A stretch of 14,229 bases of DNA from SZUA-146 sp963922815 (GCA_963922815.1 CAWUKD010000094.1:1-14229); one strand, 5' to 3'; counted from the stretch's first letter, positions 1-6,647 are shown. Notes: generated by a model not told the origin, from the sequence alone. Numbers and translations are program-made.

Positions 1-658
1 GAGGTGCGTCGGGCATCCGCGCCAGCACCATATGAAGAATATTTTCGGCCATGGCATGATCGCCCCAGCTGATGTAAATCTTGGTGCCCGACACCCGGTA
101 ATGGTCGCCTTCAGGTTTGGCCACGGAGCGGATGGCCGCCAGATTGGAGCCGGCCTGAGGTTCGGTCAGGTCCATAGCGCCTGTCCAGACGCCGCTGATC
201 ATGTTGGCCAGATACTTGTCTTTCAGTTCGTCGCTGCCGTGACGGTCAAGCGATTCGACGGCCGCCTGAGTCAGCATCGGGCAGAGGGCAAACGCCATGT
301 TGGCGGAGTTCAGCATTTCGTCAACCGCGAACGACAGCAGTGACGGCAGACCCTGACCACCAAAATCAGGGTTAAAGGAGATGCCCGGCCATCCACCTTC
401 TACAAACGCCTGGTAAGCCTCCGCGAATCCCGGGGCCGCTGTTACATCACCGTCCTTAATCTGAGCGCCTATCGAATCACCGGCCTCATAGCAGGGTGCC
501 ACCGCTTCAACCGCCAGCTTGCCGGCTTCTTCGAGCAAACTGGCAACGAGATCGCTGTCCAGTTCGCTGAAGGCTTCCACGGATCTGAGCGAATCAAAGT
601 CGACCAGTTCGTCGAGAACGAACTGCATGTCCTTAAGCGGGGGGCGGTAATTACTCAT
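1..658 (-). CDS. Acyl-CoA dehydrogenase, large (DmdC-like) type, N-terminal part
   Basis: This is an FAD-dependent acyl-CoA dehydrogenase that introduces a 2,3-double bond into an acyl-CoA. The gene runs off the left edge; 219 codons from the ATG at 658 are visible and read open throughout. The N-terminal helical domain covers about residues 30-155. The start of the middle beta domain carries MDLTEPQAGSN (162-172) and GTKIYISWGDH (191-201), followed by MVLARMPDAP at the edge. These motifs match the roughly 590-600-residue subfamily with an extra C-terminal domain, which includes 3-methylmercaptopropionyl-CoA dehydrogenase DmdC. The extended N-terminus (YRPPLKDMQFVL) is also typical of that group. 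An AGGA lies about 8 nt upstream of the ATG. The substrate cannot be told from this fragment: DmdC itself and fatty acyl-CoA enzymes share these motifs. The catalytic Glu and the C-terminal domain lie outside the window. Confidence 0.9.
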   Translation of the reverse strand, partial: MSNYRPPLKDMQFVLDELVDFDSLRSVEAFSELDSDLVASLLEEAGKLAVEAVAPCYEAGDSIGAQIKDGDVTAAPGFAEAYQAFVEGGWPGISFNPDFGGQGLPSLLSFAVDEMLNSANMAFALCPMLTQAAVESLDRHGSDELKDKYLANMISGVWTGAMDLTEPQAGSNLAAIRSVAKPEGDHYRVSGTKIYISWGDHAMAENILHMVLARMPDAP

Positions 659-758
659 GGATAAATTCCTGCATCGTCAATGTGATTGAGCGGTCGCACA
701 GCTTACTGAATGCGATCTTACTTTTCATCCGGGCGACGGTGCCCGAACAATGTTCATT

Positions 759-1319
759 TTATCTGGTTTTTGCAATGTCGACGTGAATGCGCCAACGGGC
801 CGCGAGCGCACCGGCCAAAAACCCGAAGAGGTGTCCCTCCCAAGAGATGCCGCGCTGATTAGGCAGTACGCCGTAGATCAGACCGCCGTAGGTCGCTGCG
901 ACGAGTACAGCGATAATGATCGCGGACGGCGTGCGTTCGACAAATCCGCGCATGAGCAGGTAGCCGAAGTACCCAAACACCAGGCTGCTGGCGCCGACGT
1001 GCAGGCCGTTACGCGCAAGAACCCAGGTCGCCAGACCGGCAATGACGGTGACAAAAAGCGTTACGCGCCAGAAGGTTGCGCGATCCTGGATGCAAATCAA
1101 AATGCCCAGAACACCAAGACCTGCGGTATTGGACAGCAGGTGGCTGAAACTGGCGTGCAGCAGCGGGGCGGCCAGGACACCGTCGAGTCCGCGCAGCTGT
1201 CTGGGTTCAATACCCAGTGGCATCAGCAGCCCGCCTGTCAGGACGTTGATCAGGTGAATGATCCACAGAACGACGACCAGCGTGATCACAGGAGAGATTG
1301 GTCCGGCTTTCAGGGTCAT
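759..1319 (-). CDS. Rhomboid family intramembrane serine protease
   Basis: A 186-residue membrane protein with about six hydrophobic segments and a minimal rhomboid core. Such proteases cut transmembrane helices inside the lipid bilayer. The family landmarks are all present: HLLSN (H60, N64, the HxxxN oxyanion motif), HVGASSLVFG with the predicted nucleophile S111, and EGHLFGFLAG with the catalytic H163. It lacks the cytoplasmic N-terminal domain of E. coli GlpG, so it is a core-only form. The position after the nucleophile is Ser (GASS) rather than the usual Gly (GASG). It lies 100 bp upstream of the acyl-CoA dehydrogenase on the same strand, but nothing links them functionally. The last residues (RWRIHVDIAKTR) form a basic cytoplasmic-looking tail. 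No substrate can be inferred. Confidence 0.9.
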   Translation of the reverse strand: MTLKAGPISPVITLVVVLWIIHLINVLTGGLLMPLGIEPRQLRGLDGVLAAPLLHASFSHLLSNTAGLGVLGILICIQDRATFWRVTLFVTVIAGLATWVLARNGLHVGASSLVFGYFGYLLMRGFVERTPSAIIIAVLVAATYGGLIYGVLPNQRGISWEGHLFGFLAGALAARWRIHVDIAKTR

Positions 1320-1630
1320 CGGGAGTCCGGGATGTCAGTCATCCCTTTAGTTTAGTCGAACTGGCGTCCGGAATGTGTCAGGGAGTGTTGCCTGGGGCCG
1401 ATTTCATACCGCGTCCTGTTTCGTGATCCGTGCCCTGTTTTTTGTTAAACACTTGCTGAACAATTTGGGCGTGTGTGTGAAGCTGCGGTGATGCAGCGCA
1501 ACCACTCGCTAAGCAATGGAAGTAATTGAAGTTTGTTGGCAAAAATCTGCCATGTCGTCTGATTTCCTGCTAAGCTTAGCCGCAGTAAAAACGTGCATTA
1601 TTTGAATTCTTGAGCGTGGTGAAAAAATAC
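1320..1630. promoter_or_regulatory. Divergent intergenic region, rhomboid / TPR gene
   Basis: About 310 bp with no credible coding sequence. It must hold the promoters of the rhomboid gene (minus) and the TPR/L,D-transpeptidase operon (plus), but I cannot assign convincing -35/-10 pairs. It contains a perfect 12-bp palindrome GCTAAGCTTAGC at 1569-1580. The 7-mer GCTAAGC recurs 61 bp upstream at 1508-1514. There is also a small 5-bp hairpin GCTGC/GCAGC at 1482-1497. The palindrome sits 50 bp before the TPR start codon, a plausible operator position. Confidence 0.4.
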
Positions 1631-2668
1631 ATGAAGAAGGTCTGTATCCGTCTGATTTTAGTGGCCTTATCGTTTGGTATGGTTAACGCATCGGCAACGT
1701 TGCAAGAAGCCCAGCGTTTGTATGAGCAGGGGCGTAATTCCCAGGCTCTTGCCAAAGTTGAAGAACTTCTGGCCGACAAACCTGATAATGCCGAGCTGCG
1801 TTTCCTGAAAGGCATTATTTTTGCCGAGTCAGGTGACGCGGATAAAGCCATCGAAACATTCGCGGCCTTAACTCAGGATTATCCTGAGCTTCCAGAGCCA
1901 TGGAATAACCTGGCCGTGTTATTTGCCGAGCGCGGCGAATTCGATAAGTCTCGTGAAGCATTGCTGGCTGCAATTCAAACGCACCCAAGCTATTCGACTG
2001 CGCATGAAAACCTCGGTGACCTCTACGCAAGAATGGCAGGCATGGCCTATGCCCGTGCTCTTGAGCAGGATCGGGGCAATGATTCAGCCCGTCTCAAACT
2101 GTCCGCTGTGAACGGGCTGTTCGCCGTTCCCCGCAGCAGTGAGCCAGAAACTCCTATTATTGCTGCCGCAGCGCCTGAACCGGTCGTTCGAGAGCCGGTC
2201 AGAACGACTCCGCCACCGCGCGTGGACACGACGCCTGAACCGGAACCGGTTGCGGCTGTCACCACTCCACCAGTGACCACCCCTGCTCAACCCGAACCGC
2301 AGCCAGCGGTCACTCAGCCCGCTGCACGCAATCCGGCTAACGTCGAAGCGGCGGTGAGACGCTGGGCGACAGCCTGGTCATCGAAAGACGTAGACGGCTA
2401 CCTGGCCAGCTACACATCAAATTTCCGCCCCAGCAACGGTGCGAGTCATCGTGCCTGGGCAGACTACCGTCGTGACCGCCTGACCAAGCCGAAGGTGATC
2501 GAAGTCGATTTGTCGAACATCCGCATTTCGTTTAACAGTGACACCTCGGCGAGCGCGACATTCAACCAGAAATACCGCTCAGACAATTACCGCGACGAAG
2601 TCACCAAAGAGTTGGTATTGACCAGCGTGGACGGACAGTGGCGCATTGTAAGTGAGGTATCTCAGTAA
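1631..2668 (+). CDS. Periplasmic TPR protein with C-terminal NTF2-like domain
   Basis: A 345-residue exported protein, probably a scaffold partner of the L,D-transpeptidase encoded 17 bp downstream. I place the start at the ATG of MKKVCIRLILVALSF, which gives a normal signal peptide with a cut after ASA (about residue 22). A TTG seven codons upstream (1610) is possible but would put a needless leader before it. TPR-like helices run from about 24 to 143 (EAQRLYEQGRNSQALAKVEELL, ... PWNNLAVLFAERGEFDKSREAL). A Pro/Thr/Glu-rich linker spans about 170-235 and an NTF2-like domain about 238-345. That last domain is clearly homologous to the C-terminus of the next protein: both have W..DW/AW, DV..YL..Y, F, W.DY.R, and a final WRI motif. 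There is no catalytic motif. The domain layout is seen directly; the scaffold role is inferred. Confidence 0.85.
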   Translation: MKKVCIRLILVALSFGMVNASATLQEAQRLYEQGRNSQALAKVEELLADKPDNAELRFLKGIIFAESGDADKAIETFAALTQDYPELPEPWNNLAVLFAERGEFDKSREALLAAIQTHPSYSTAHENLGDLYARMAGMAYARALEQDRGNDSARLKLSAVNGLFAVPRSSEPETPIIAAAAPEPVVREPVRTTPPPRVDTTPEPEPVAAVTTPPVTTPAQPEPQPAVTQPAARNPANVEAAVRRWATAWSSKDVDGYLASYTSNFRPSNGASHRAWADYRRDRLTKPKVIEVDLSNIRISFNSDTSASATFNQKYRSDNYRDEVTKELVLTSVDGQWRIVSEVSQ

Positions 2669-2685
2669 GCTGAGAGAGCACGAAC

Positions 2686-3945
2686 GTGACATTCGGTTTT
2701 AGAATTATATTGATAGCGGCTCTGCTGGTAGTCGGTTTGGGTATGCCCGTCGCCAGTACGGCGCCATCGCCCGGTGCGCCTGAGCAGCTCGCACTGGTCG
2801 CACTGCCTGCGGAAGCCGGACGGGTCATTCAGCCCATGCAGTCGCCTGAAGAAATGCTGCTGCAGTCGCTGTCTGCGCTGCGCGCCGGTGACACTGAGGC
2901 TGCGTTGCAGTACGTTGATGAACTGGTTGAACAGAAACCTACCTATCGACTGGCCCATCTGGTTCGCGGCGATATCCTGTCCAGCATCGGTGGCCGGATG
3001 CCCAGCATCACTCACAACGACGTGGGCTCTCCCGATGATATTGACCGGCTGATATCTGAGGCGCGTCAGCGTCTGGTTGGCTCGTCGTTTGATCCGGGTG
3101 AAAGAGTACCTGCCCCCTTGCTGCAGCTCGCCGACTATCACGAGTACGCCGTGTATATCGACACGCTGAAATCCCGTTTGTACCTGTTCGCCAATCGAGA
3201 CGGCGATCCGAAGCTGGTGGGTGACTACTATGTTTCCATTGGCAAGAACGGTGCGCGCAAACGTCGCAAAGGCGATAAGCGCACGCCGCTTGGCGTCTAC
3301 TTTGTCACTGAACGTCTTCCTGGTGAGAATCTGCCCGACCGTTACGGGCCGGTCGCGTTTCCGGTTGACTACCCCAACGCGTGGGATCGACGTCACGAGC
3401 GAACCGGCAGCGGTATCTGGCTTCACGGTGTTGCCAGCAAATCCTACAGCCGACCGCCGCTCGACAGCGATGGATGTGTGGCGCTCATTAACGAAGAGCT
3501 TGAGCAGGTTTCACCTCTCTTGAAGCCTGGCAAAACGCCCGTGGTGATCGGCGAAGACATTGAGTGGGTCGAATACAATGAGCTTCTGAATCGACGTACT
3601 GAAGCGGCTGAAACCCTTGAGCAATGGCGCCTCGACTGGGAAAGCGGAGACGTTGAACGATATCTGTCGCACTACGACAGCGACTTCATCAGCGGCAACA
3701 TGTCCATTGACGCCTGGCGTGATTACAAACGGCGTGTGAACAAGAACAAGACCAGCATATCGGTTGATCTGGATGAGATCAGTATCTTCGGGTATCCCGA
3801 TGAAGACGGATTGATGGTTGTTACCTTCAAGCAACACTATGAAAGTAATAACTTTAACGGCAGCGCGCACAAGCGTCAGTACTGGCGCAAGGGCGAAGAC
3901 AACCGCTGGCGTATCATTAACGAAGATCTCGCCAGCCGTATCTGA
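2686..3945 (+). CDS. L,D-transpeptidase (YkuD) with TPR-like N-terminus and NTF2-like C-terminus
   Basis: A 419-residue exported enzyme of the YkuD family, which forms or cleaves 3-3 cross-links in peptidoglycan or attaches/releases proteins at the stem peptide. It starts at GTG with GAGAG about 10 nt upstream. A signal peptide (about 1-25) is followed by a short TPR-like helical pair (about 55-100). The YkuD domain spans about 153-294, with IWLHG (H248) and the catalytic motif SDGCVALIN (S261, C264). The C-terminal NTF2-like domain (about 308-416) is a paralogue of the one in the preceding gene. The two genes are 17 bp apart and almost certainly co-transcribed. The layout resembles proteobacterial YafK/DpaA-type or Cds6-type enzymes. 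Whether it cross-links, or instead releases Braun-type lipoprotein, cannot be decided from sequence. Confidence 0.92.
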   Translation: MTFGFRIILIAALLVVGLGMPVASTAPSPGAPEQLALVALPAEAGRVIQPMQSPEEMLLQSLSALRAGDTEAALQYVDELVEQKPTYRLAHLVRGDILSSIGGRMPSITHNDVGSPDDIDRLISEARQRLVGSSFDPGERVPAPLLQLADYHEYAVYIDTLKSRLYLFANRDGDPKLVGDYYVSIGKNGARKRRKGDKRTPLGVYFVTERLPGENLPDRYGPVAFPVDYPNAWDRRHERTGSGIWLHGVASKSYSRPPLDSDGCVALINEELEQVSPLLKPGKTPVVIGEDIEWVEYNELLNRRTEAAETLEQWRLDWESGDVERYLSHYDSDFISGNMSIDAWRDYKRRVNKNKTSISVDLDEISIFGYPDEDGLMVVTFKQHYESNNFNGSAHKRQYWRKGEDNRWRIINEDLASRI

Positions 3946-4210
3946 CGGCGGCAGGGCGTCTCGTCCGGTTGTGTGTCGCGGTCTTGTTCCGTCTCACTGT
4001 CTCGAACGTACAGCCTGAAACACGGCGTCATGGCGATCGGGCGTTGCCCCGACCTGCCAGCACCCGTGTTTGGAATCGGCAATATCCCGGCAGTCCGTCA
4101 GCATCTTGAGCCGCACCCCTGATCTCTTTGTACCCTTGTCCCGTTGCACCTGGCTGTATGCGCAAATCCTTGCACGTGCAAATCTCGTTTCGTGACGACT
4201 ATCCGGGCAC
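3946..4210. other. Convergent intergenic region, nothing assignable except a 12-bp palindrome
   Basis: 265 bp between the convergent L,D-transpeptidase and dsbA genes. No RNA gene and no plausible protein gene can be supported. A perfect 12-bp palindrome TTGCACGTGCAA sits at 4170-4181, flanked by two direct GCAAATC copies (4162-4168 and 4178-4184). No clear terminator for the plus-strand operon is visible. Confidence 0.4.
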
Positions 4211-4243
4211 AAAAAAACGCCCCGGACCGACGTCCGGAGCGTT
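4211..4243 (-). terminator. Rho-independent terminator of dsbA
   Basis: On the minus strand, AACGCTCCGGAC and GTCCGGGGCGTT form a 12-bp stem with one G-U wobble and a 4-nt loop. A run of seven T follows directly (complement of 4211-4217). It starts 27 bp after the dsbA stop codon, so it ends the dsbA transcript. Confidence 0.92.
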
Positions 4244-4269
4244 CTGACAGAACCGTTATTGTCGTAACG

Positions 4270-5106
4270 CTATCGTTCGATCATTTCTTTCGCAACCAGA
4301 TAGTTGACGATGTCATTCAACCGCTGGTTGCTTTTCGCCATGGTGCCGGACGTTACGTATTTACCGTTGACGACCAGGGTCGGCACGCTCTGAATCTTGT
4401 AGCGCTTGTTAAGGTTGGCGGCCTGACGCACCTTGGTGTCGACATCAAATGATGAGAACGCCTTGTCGAAGTCGTTACCGTCAACGCCGTTATCGGTAAA
4501 CACTTTGCGCAGCGCGCTTTCCGAGCTTAGCGGATTGCGGTTTACGTGGAGAGCCTGGAACAGGGGCATATGCACCTGCTCGCCAACACCGAGCGCTTCG
4601 GCTGCGTAGTACGCCGCGGCGTGCAGCTGAGCCGGGCGGTTAAACTGCGCCGGAATTCGCACAAAATTTACGCCGATCGGCTTTTCGTTAGCCAGCCAGT
4701 TCTTGATGAACGGTTCGAAGCTGTAGCAGTGCGGGCAGCTGTACATAAACACTTCGGTCAGCTCAATGTGTTCCGGATCGCTGCTTGTTGGCTGTGCCGG
4801 AGACAACACCTGAAAGTCGGTACCAGCCTTAAACTCGCTTTCAAACTGAGCCACAATCGCGGCGGCGTCAAAGTTATCCTTGCCCGCCTCAGGACTCATT
4901 TTCTTCAGTCCGTCGATAGATATCTGTCGAATCTCCGTGGTGCTTGCACTGACGGCTTCGACGGCGTCATTCGCCATCTGTCTGGCATCAGCAGCAACCG
5001 CTGCAGTGGTGTCAGCAGCTGACTTGGCTGCGTCCGACGCCGAATCGGCACCACACGCAGTAAGGCTGAACGCCAGCATGACGCTATATAAAACACTCTT
5101 TTTCAT
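4270..5106 (-). CDS. dsbA: Lipid-anchored DsbA-like thiol:disulfide oxidoreductase
   Basis: A thioredoxin-fold oxidase that introduces disulfide bonds into exported proteins. The DsbA domain spans about 95-275 of 278 residues. It has the active site C124-P-H-C127 (MYSCPHCYSF), the DsbA/DsbL dipeptide, and the cis-proline loop SVPTLVV (P242). The N-terminus differs from textbook DsbA. MKKSVLYSVMLAFSLTAC is a lipoprotein signal with lipobox LTAC (C18). An Ala-rich stretch of about 45 residues follows (DAAKSAADTTAAVAADA...), which looks helical or coiled-coil. The domain would therefore be tethered to a membrane on a stalk. A good GGAG precedes the ATG at 7 nt spacing. It lies 80 bp after cytochrome c4 on the same strand; c4 and dsbA are also neighbours in pseudomonads (recalled). 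The terminator follows at 4243-4211. It could be a secondary DsbA rather than the only one. Confidence 0.92.
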   Translation of the reverse strand: MKKSVLYSVMLAFSLTACGADSASDAAKSAADTTAAVAADARQMANDAVEAVSASTTEIRQISIDGLKKMSPEAGKDNFDAAAIVAQFESEFKAGTDFQVLSPAQPTSSDPEHIELTEVFMYSCPHCYSFEPFIKNWLANEKPIGVNFVRIPAQFNRPAQLHAAAYYAAEALGVGEQVHMPLFQALHVNRNPLSSESALRKVFTDNGVDGNDFDKAFSSFDVDTKVRQAANLNKRYKIQSVPTLVVNGKYVTSGTMAKSNQRLNDIVNYLVAKEMIER

Positions 5107-5186
5107 CTATCTACTCCGAATCTGTTCGCTTGTACGGTTAATGTAAGTTCGCTAATGGGGACCAGTGGAGGCGACCCCATGGATAC

Positions 5187-5795
5187 CTAGTGCAGGCCTT
5201 CCAGGAAGGCAGCGACTGCAGTCATTTCTTTATCAGTCATGGCTTTGGCTACATCGGACATCATGCTGTTGATGCCGCCGTAACGCGTGCCATTGGCAAA
5301 CGCCTTGAGCTGATTAATGGTGTAGGTCGACCGCTGGCCGGCAATTGCGGGCATCATGGCGACGGGATTGCCTTTACCTTTGGGTCCGTGGCAAGACGCG
5401 CAGGACGCTACGTTGGTATCATCGTTACCCAGTCGATACAACGCAGAACCGGCATCGACGAGATCGGGGTTGGCGGCGCCCGGTTTCACGCTCAGGGTCG
5501 CGAAGTACGCAGCCAGGTCATGCATATCCTGCTCGCTCAGGCCTATGGCTTGCGCGCCCATCACTGCATTTTTGATTTCACCGCTCTTGTAGCCTTTTAA
5601 TCGGGCCACCGTATACTGCGGATGCTGGCCGGCGAGGTTAGGCCACTCGGCATTGATACTGTTGCCATCCGCGCCGTGGCAGGCGCCACAAACGGCGGCT
5701 TTGGCTTTGCCGGCATCGGCATCGCCTGTCATGTCGGCAGCGAAAGTGCCCTGTGCCAGAATAGTAGCGGCACACATCAATAAAAAACGCATCAC
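5187..5795 (-). CDS. cc4: Diheme cytochrome c4
   Basis: A periplasmic electron carrier of 202 residues made of two similar class I cytochrome halves. The signal peptide (about 1-20, cut near TFA-AD) precedes heme site 1, CGACH (C36, C39, H40), and heme site 2, CASCH (C132, C135, H136). Likely axial methionines are M79 (NAVMGAQA) in the first half and M178 or M179 (INSMMSDVA) in the second. Cytochrome c4 passes electrons to terminal oxidases, and its place next to engB and dsbA is a conserved gammaproteobacterial arrangement. GGAGGA lies upstream of two adjacent possible starts, GTG at 5795 (8-nt spacing) and ATG at 5792 (11-nt spacing). I keep the GTG, but either would do. It is divergent from engB across 115 bp. 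Confidence 0.93.
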   Translation of the reverse strand: MMRFLLMCAATILAQGTFAADMTGDADAGKAKAAVCGACHGADGNSINAEWPNLAGQHPQYTVARLKGYKSGEIKNAVMGAQAIGLSEQDMHDLAAYFATLSVKPGAANPDLVDAGSALYRLGNDDTNVASCASCHGPKGKGNPVAMMPAIAGQRSTYTINQLKAFANGTRYGGINSMMSDVAKAMTDKEMTAVAAFLEGLH

Positions 5796-5910
5796 AGCGA
5801 GGATCCTCCAAAACGGGCATCAAGTTGGCCGGAGCTGTGCTAAGTTGCGTCTCAGGTCCGGCGGGAGTCGGCATTGTACACTATTGACTGGCCGTGCCCC
5901 AGATACCCTC
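5796..5910. promoter_or_regulatory. Divergent promoter region, cytochrome c4 / engB
   Basis: 115 bp separate the two divergent genes, so both promoters should lie here. Overlapping -10-like hexamers occur: TACAAT on the minus strand (5878-5873) and TACACT on the plus strand (5877-5882). Neither has a good -35 at standard spacing. engB has no recognisable Shine-Dalgarno before its ATG and may have a short leader. Confidence 0.4.
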
Positions 5911-6522
5911 ATGTCCCGATTTCAGACCATTCAGTTTTTAAAAAGTGCCAACGATATCGCGGGGTTTCCTCCGGATACCGGGCACGAGGTAGCCTTTGCC
6001 GGCCGATCCAACGCGGGCAAATCAACCGCGATCAATGTGCTGACCCAAAGGCGCGGTCTGGCGCGCACCAGCAAGACCCCCGGCCGCACCCAGCTCATCA
6101 ATTTTTTTGAATTGCCTGACGATCGGCGGCTGGTCGATCTGCCTGGTTACGGGTTTGCGAAGGCCCCCAAACACGTCCAGCGTCACTGGCATACGCTGAT
6201 GGGCGACTACTTTGAAAGTCGTAAATGCCTGTCCGGTCTGGTAGTTATGATGGATTCCCGTCGACCGTTGATGCCTTTTGATCGGCAAATGCTCGATTTT
6301 GCGGGCGAAGCGGGGTGCCCCGTACATATTCTGTTAACCAAGAGCGACAAGCTGAGCCGCGGTGCGGCGTCCAGGAATTTCGAGCAAACGCGCAAGCAGC
6401 TGGCGCCAGGCGTCGGCATTCAGCTGTTTTCAGCGTTGAACAAGCAGGGAGTGGAAGAGGCAAGGGAAGTGCTTGCTGCACTTTTGGACCTGCCAAAAAG
6501 AAGAAACCCCGACGCCGATTAG
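5911..6522 (+). CDS. engB: Ribosome biogenesis GTP-binding protein EngB (YihA/YsxC)
   Basis: An essential-type GTPase of 203 residues that assists late assembly of the 50S subunit. All GTPase motifs are present: G1 GRSNAGKS (31-38), G2 region KTPGRTQLINF (55-65), G3 DLPGYGFAK (76-84), G4 TKSD (143-146) and G5 SAL (174-176). GRSNAGKS and DLPGYGFAK are signature sequences of this subfamily. The reading frame stays open to 5653, but the ATG at 5911 gives the standard N-terminus (MSRFQTIQFLKSA), and the upstream part overlaps cytochrome c4 on the other strand. The last codons (PKRRNPDAD, stop) form one arm of a perfect 12-bp inverted repeat that serves as terminator for a minus-strand RNA. engB and that RNA thus overlap at their 3' ends. 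Confidence 0.96.
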   Translation: MSRFQTIQFLKSANDIAGFPPDTGHEVAFAGRSNAGKSTAINVLTQRRGLARTSKTPGRTQLINFFELPDDRRLVDLPGYGFAKAPKHVQRHWHTLMGDYFESRKCLSGLVVMMDSRRPLMPFDRQMLDFAGEAGCPVHILLTKSDKLSRGAASRNFEQTRKQLAPGVGIQLFSALNKQGVEEAREVLAALLDLPKRRNPDAD

Positions 6523-6538
6523 GGGAGGCGTCGGGGTT
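6495..6538 (-). terminator. Rho-independent terminator of the small RNA, overlapping the engB 3' end
   Basis: A perfect 12-bp stem AACCCCGACGCC/GGCGTCGGGGTT (6538-6527 with 6516-6505) with a 10-nt loop. On the minus strand it is followed by TCTTCTTTTT (6504-6495). On the plus strand the stem is followed by AACCTGCGCC with no T run, so it terminates minus-strand transcription. The engB stop codon TAG (6520-6522) lies in the loop. No stronger terminator is visible between polA and this point, so it may also end polA read-through. Confidence 0.88.
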
Positions 6539-6613
6539 AACCTGCGCCCGGCATGGGGTGGCCGGGCAGTCGCCCGCACAGGGAGGGCAGCGGGCTAGCG
6601 TCATCACACGCTT
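6495..6613 (-). ncRNA. Candidate Spot42/ErsA-locus small RNA with C-rich loops
   Basis: A predicted trans-acting RNA of about 119 nt, downstream of polA on the same strand and convergent with engB. In the order of transcription it has: hairpin 1, AGCGT/ACGCT, 6-nt loop (6612-6597); hairpin 2, GCCCGC/GCGGGC, 12-nt loop TGCCCTCCCTGT (6595-6572); hairpin 3, GCCCGGC/GCCGGGC, 8-nt loop CACCCCAT (6567-6546); and a terminator with a 12-bp stem, loop TCCCCTAATC, and U-rich tail ending near 6495. The transcript start near 6613 is set by a sigma-E-like promoter just upstream. Between polA and engB, E. coli encodes Spot 42 and P. aeruginosa the sigma-22-dependent ErsA, so position and promoter type both match ErsA. 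The C-rich loops could pair with purine-rich ribosome-binding sites. I recognise no primary-sequence identity to either RNA. The stems, promoter and terminator are seen; targets and Hfq use are inferred. Confidence 0.75.
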
Positions 6614-6619
6614 AATAAC

Positions 6620-6647
6620 TTTGAGTAGGGTCTGGGGGTTTAGTTCC
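6620..6647 (-). promoter_or_regulatory. Sigma-E/AlgU-type promoter of the small RNA
   Basis: Minus-strand GGAACTA (6647-6641), a 16-bp spacer and TCAAA (6624-6620). The sigma-E/AlgU consensus is GAACTT, 16-17 bp, TCNRA. Only the last -35 base differs. The -10 is 7-8 nt before the first hairpin, which fits a start at the A residues 6613-6612. No sigma-70 hexamer pair is seen at the same place. Confidence 0.7.

Noticed and set aside
730..745. Hairpin CGGGC/GCCCG after the rhomboid stop as a terminator
   Set aside because: Only 5 bp of perfect stem (7 with a wobble) and no T run on the minus strand.
745..755. Palindrome GAACAATGTTC near the rhomboid 3' end
   Set aside because: Short, single copy, and not upstream of a gene start; likely chance.
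750..1355. Plus-strand open frame opposite the rhomboid gene
   Set aside because: Low-complexity, Gln/Asp/Arg-rich translation; the minus strand carries all rhomboid catalytic motifs.
3994..4212. 72-codon minus-strand frame downstream of dsbA
   Set aside because: It starts in the T run of the dsbA terminator, has no ribosome-binding site, and resembles no family I know.
5155..5180. ATGGGG/CCCCAT repeat between cytochrome c4 and dsbA as a terminator
   Set aside because: 6-bp stem, 14-nt loop and no T tract; too weak to separate the two genes' transcription.
5653..5910. N-terminal extension of engB to 5653
   Set aside because: It overlaps the cytochrome c4 coding region on the other strand, and EngB proteins start like the ATG at 5911.
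6505..6612. Plus-strand RsmY/CsrB-like RNA reading of the same hairpins (GGA-containing loops)
   Set aside because: On the plus strand there is no terminator T tract and no promoter. Both lie on the minus strand, so the GGA loops are the complement of the C-rich loops.
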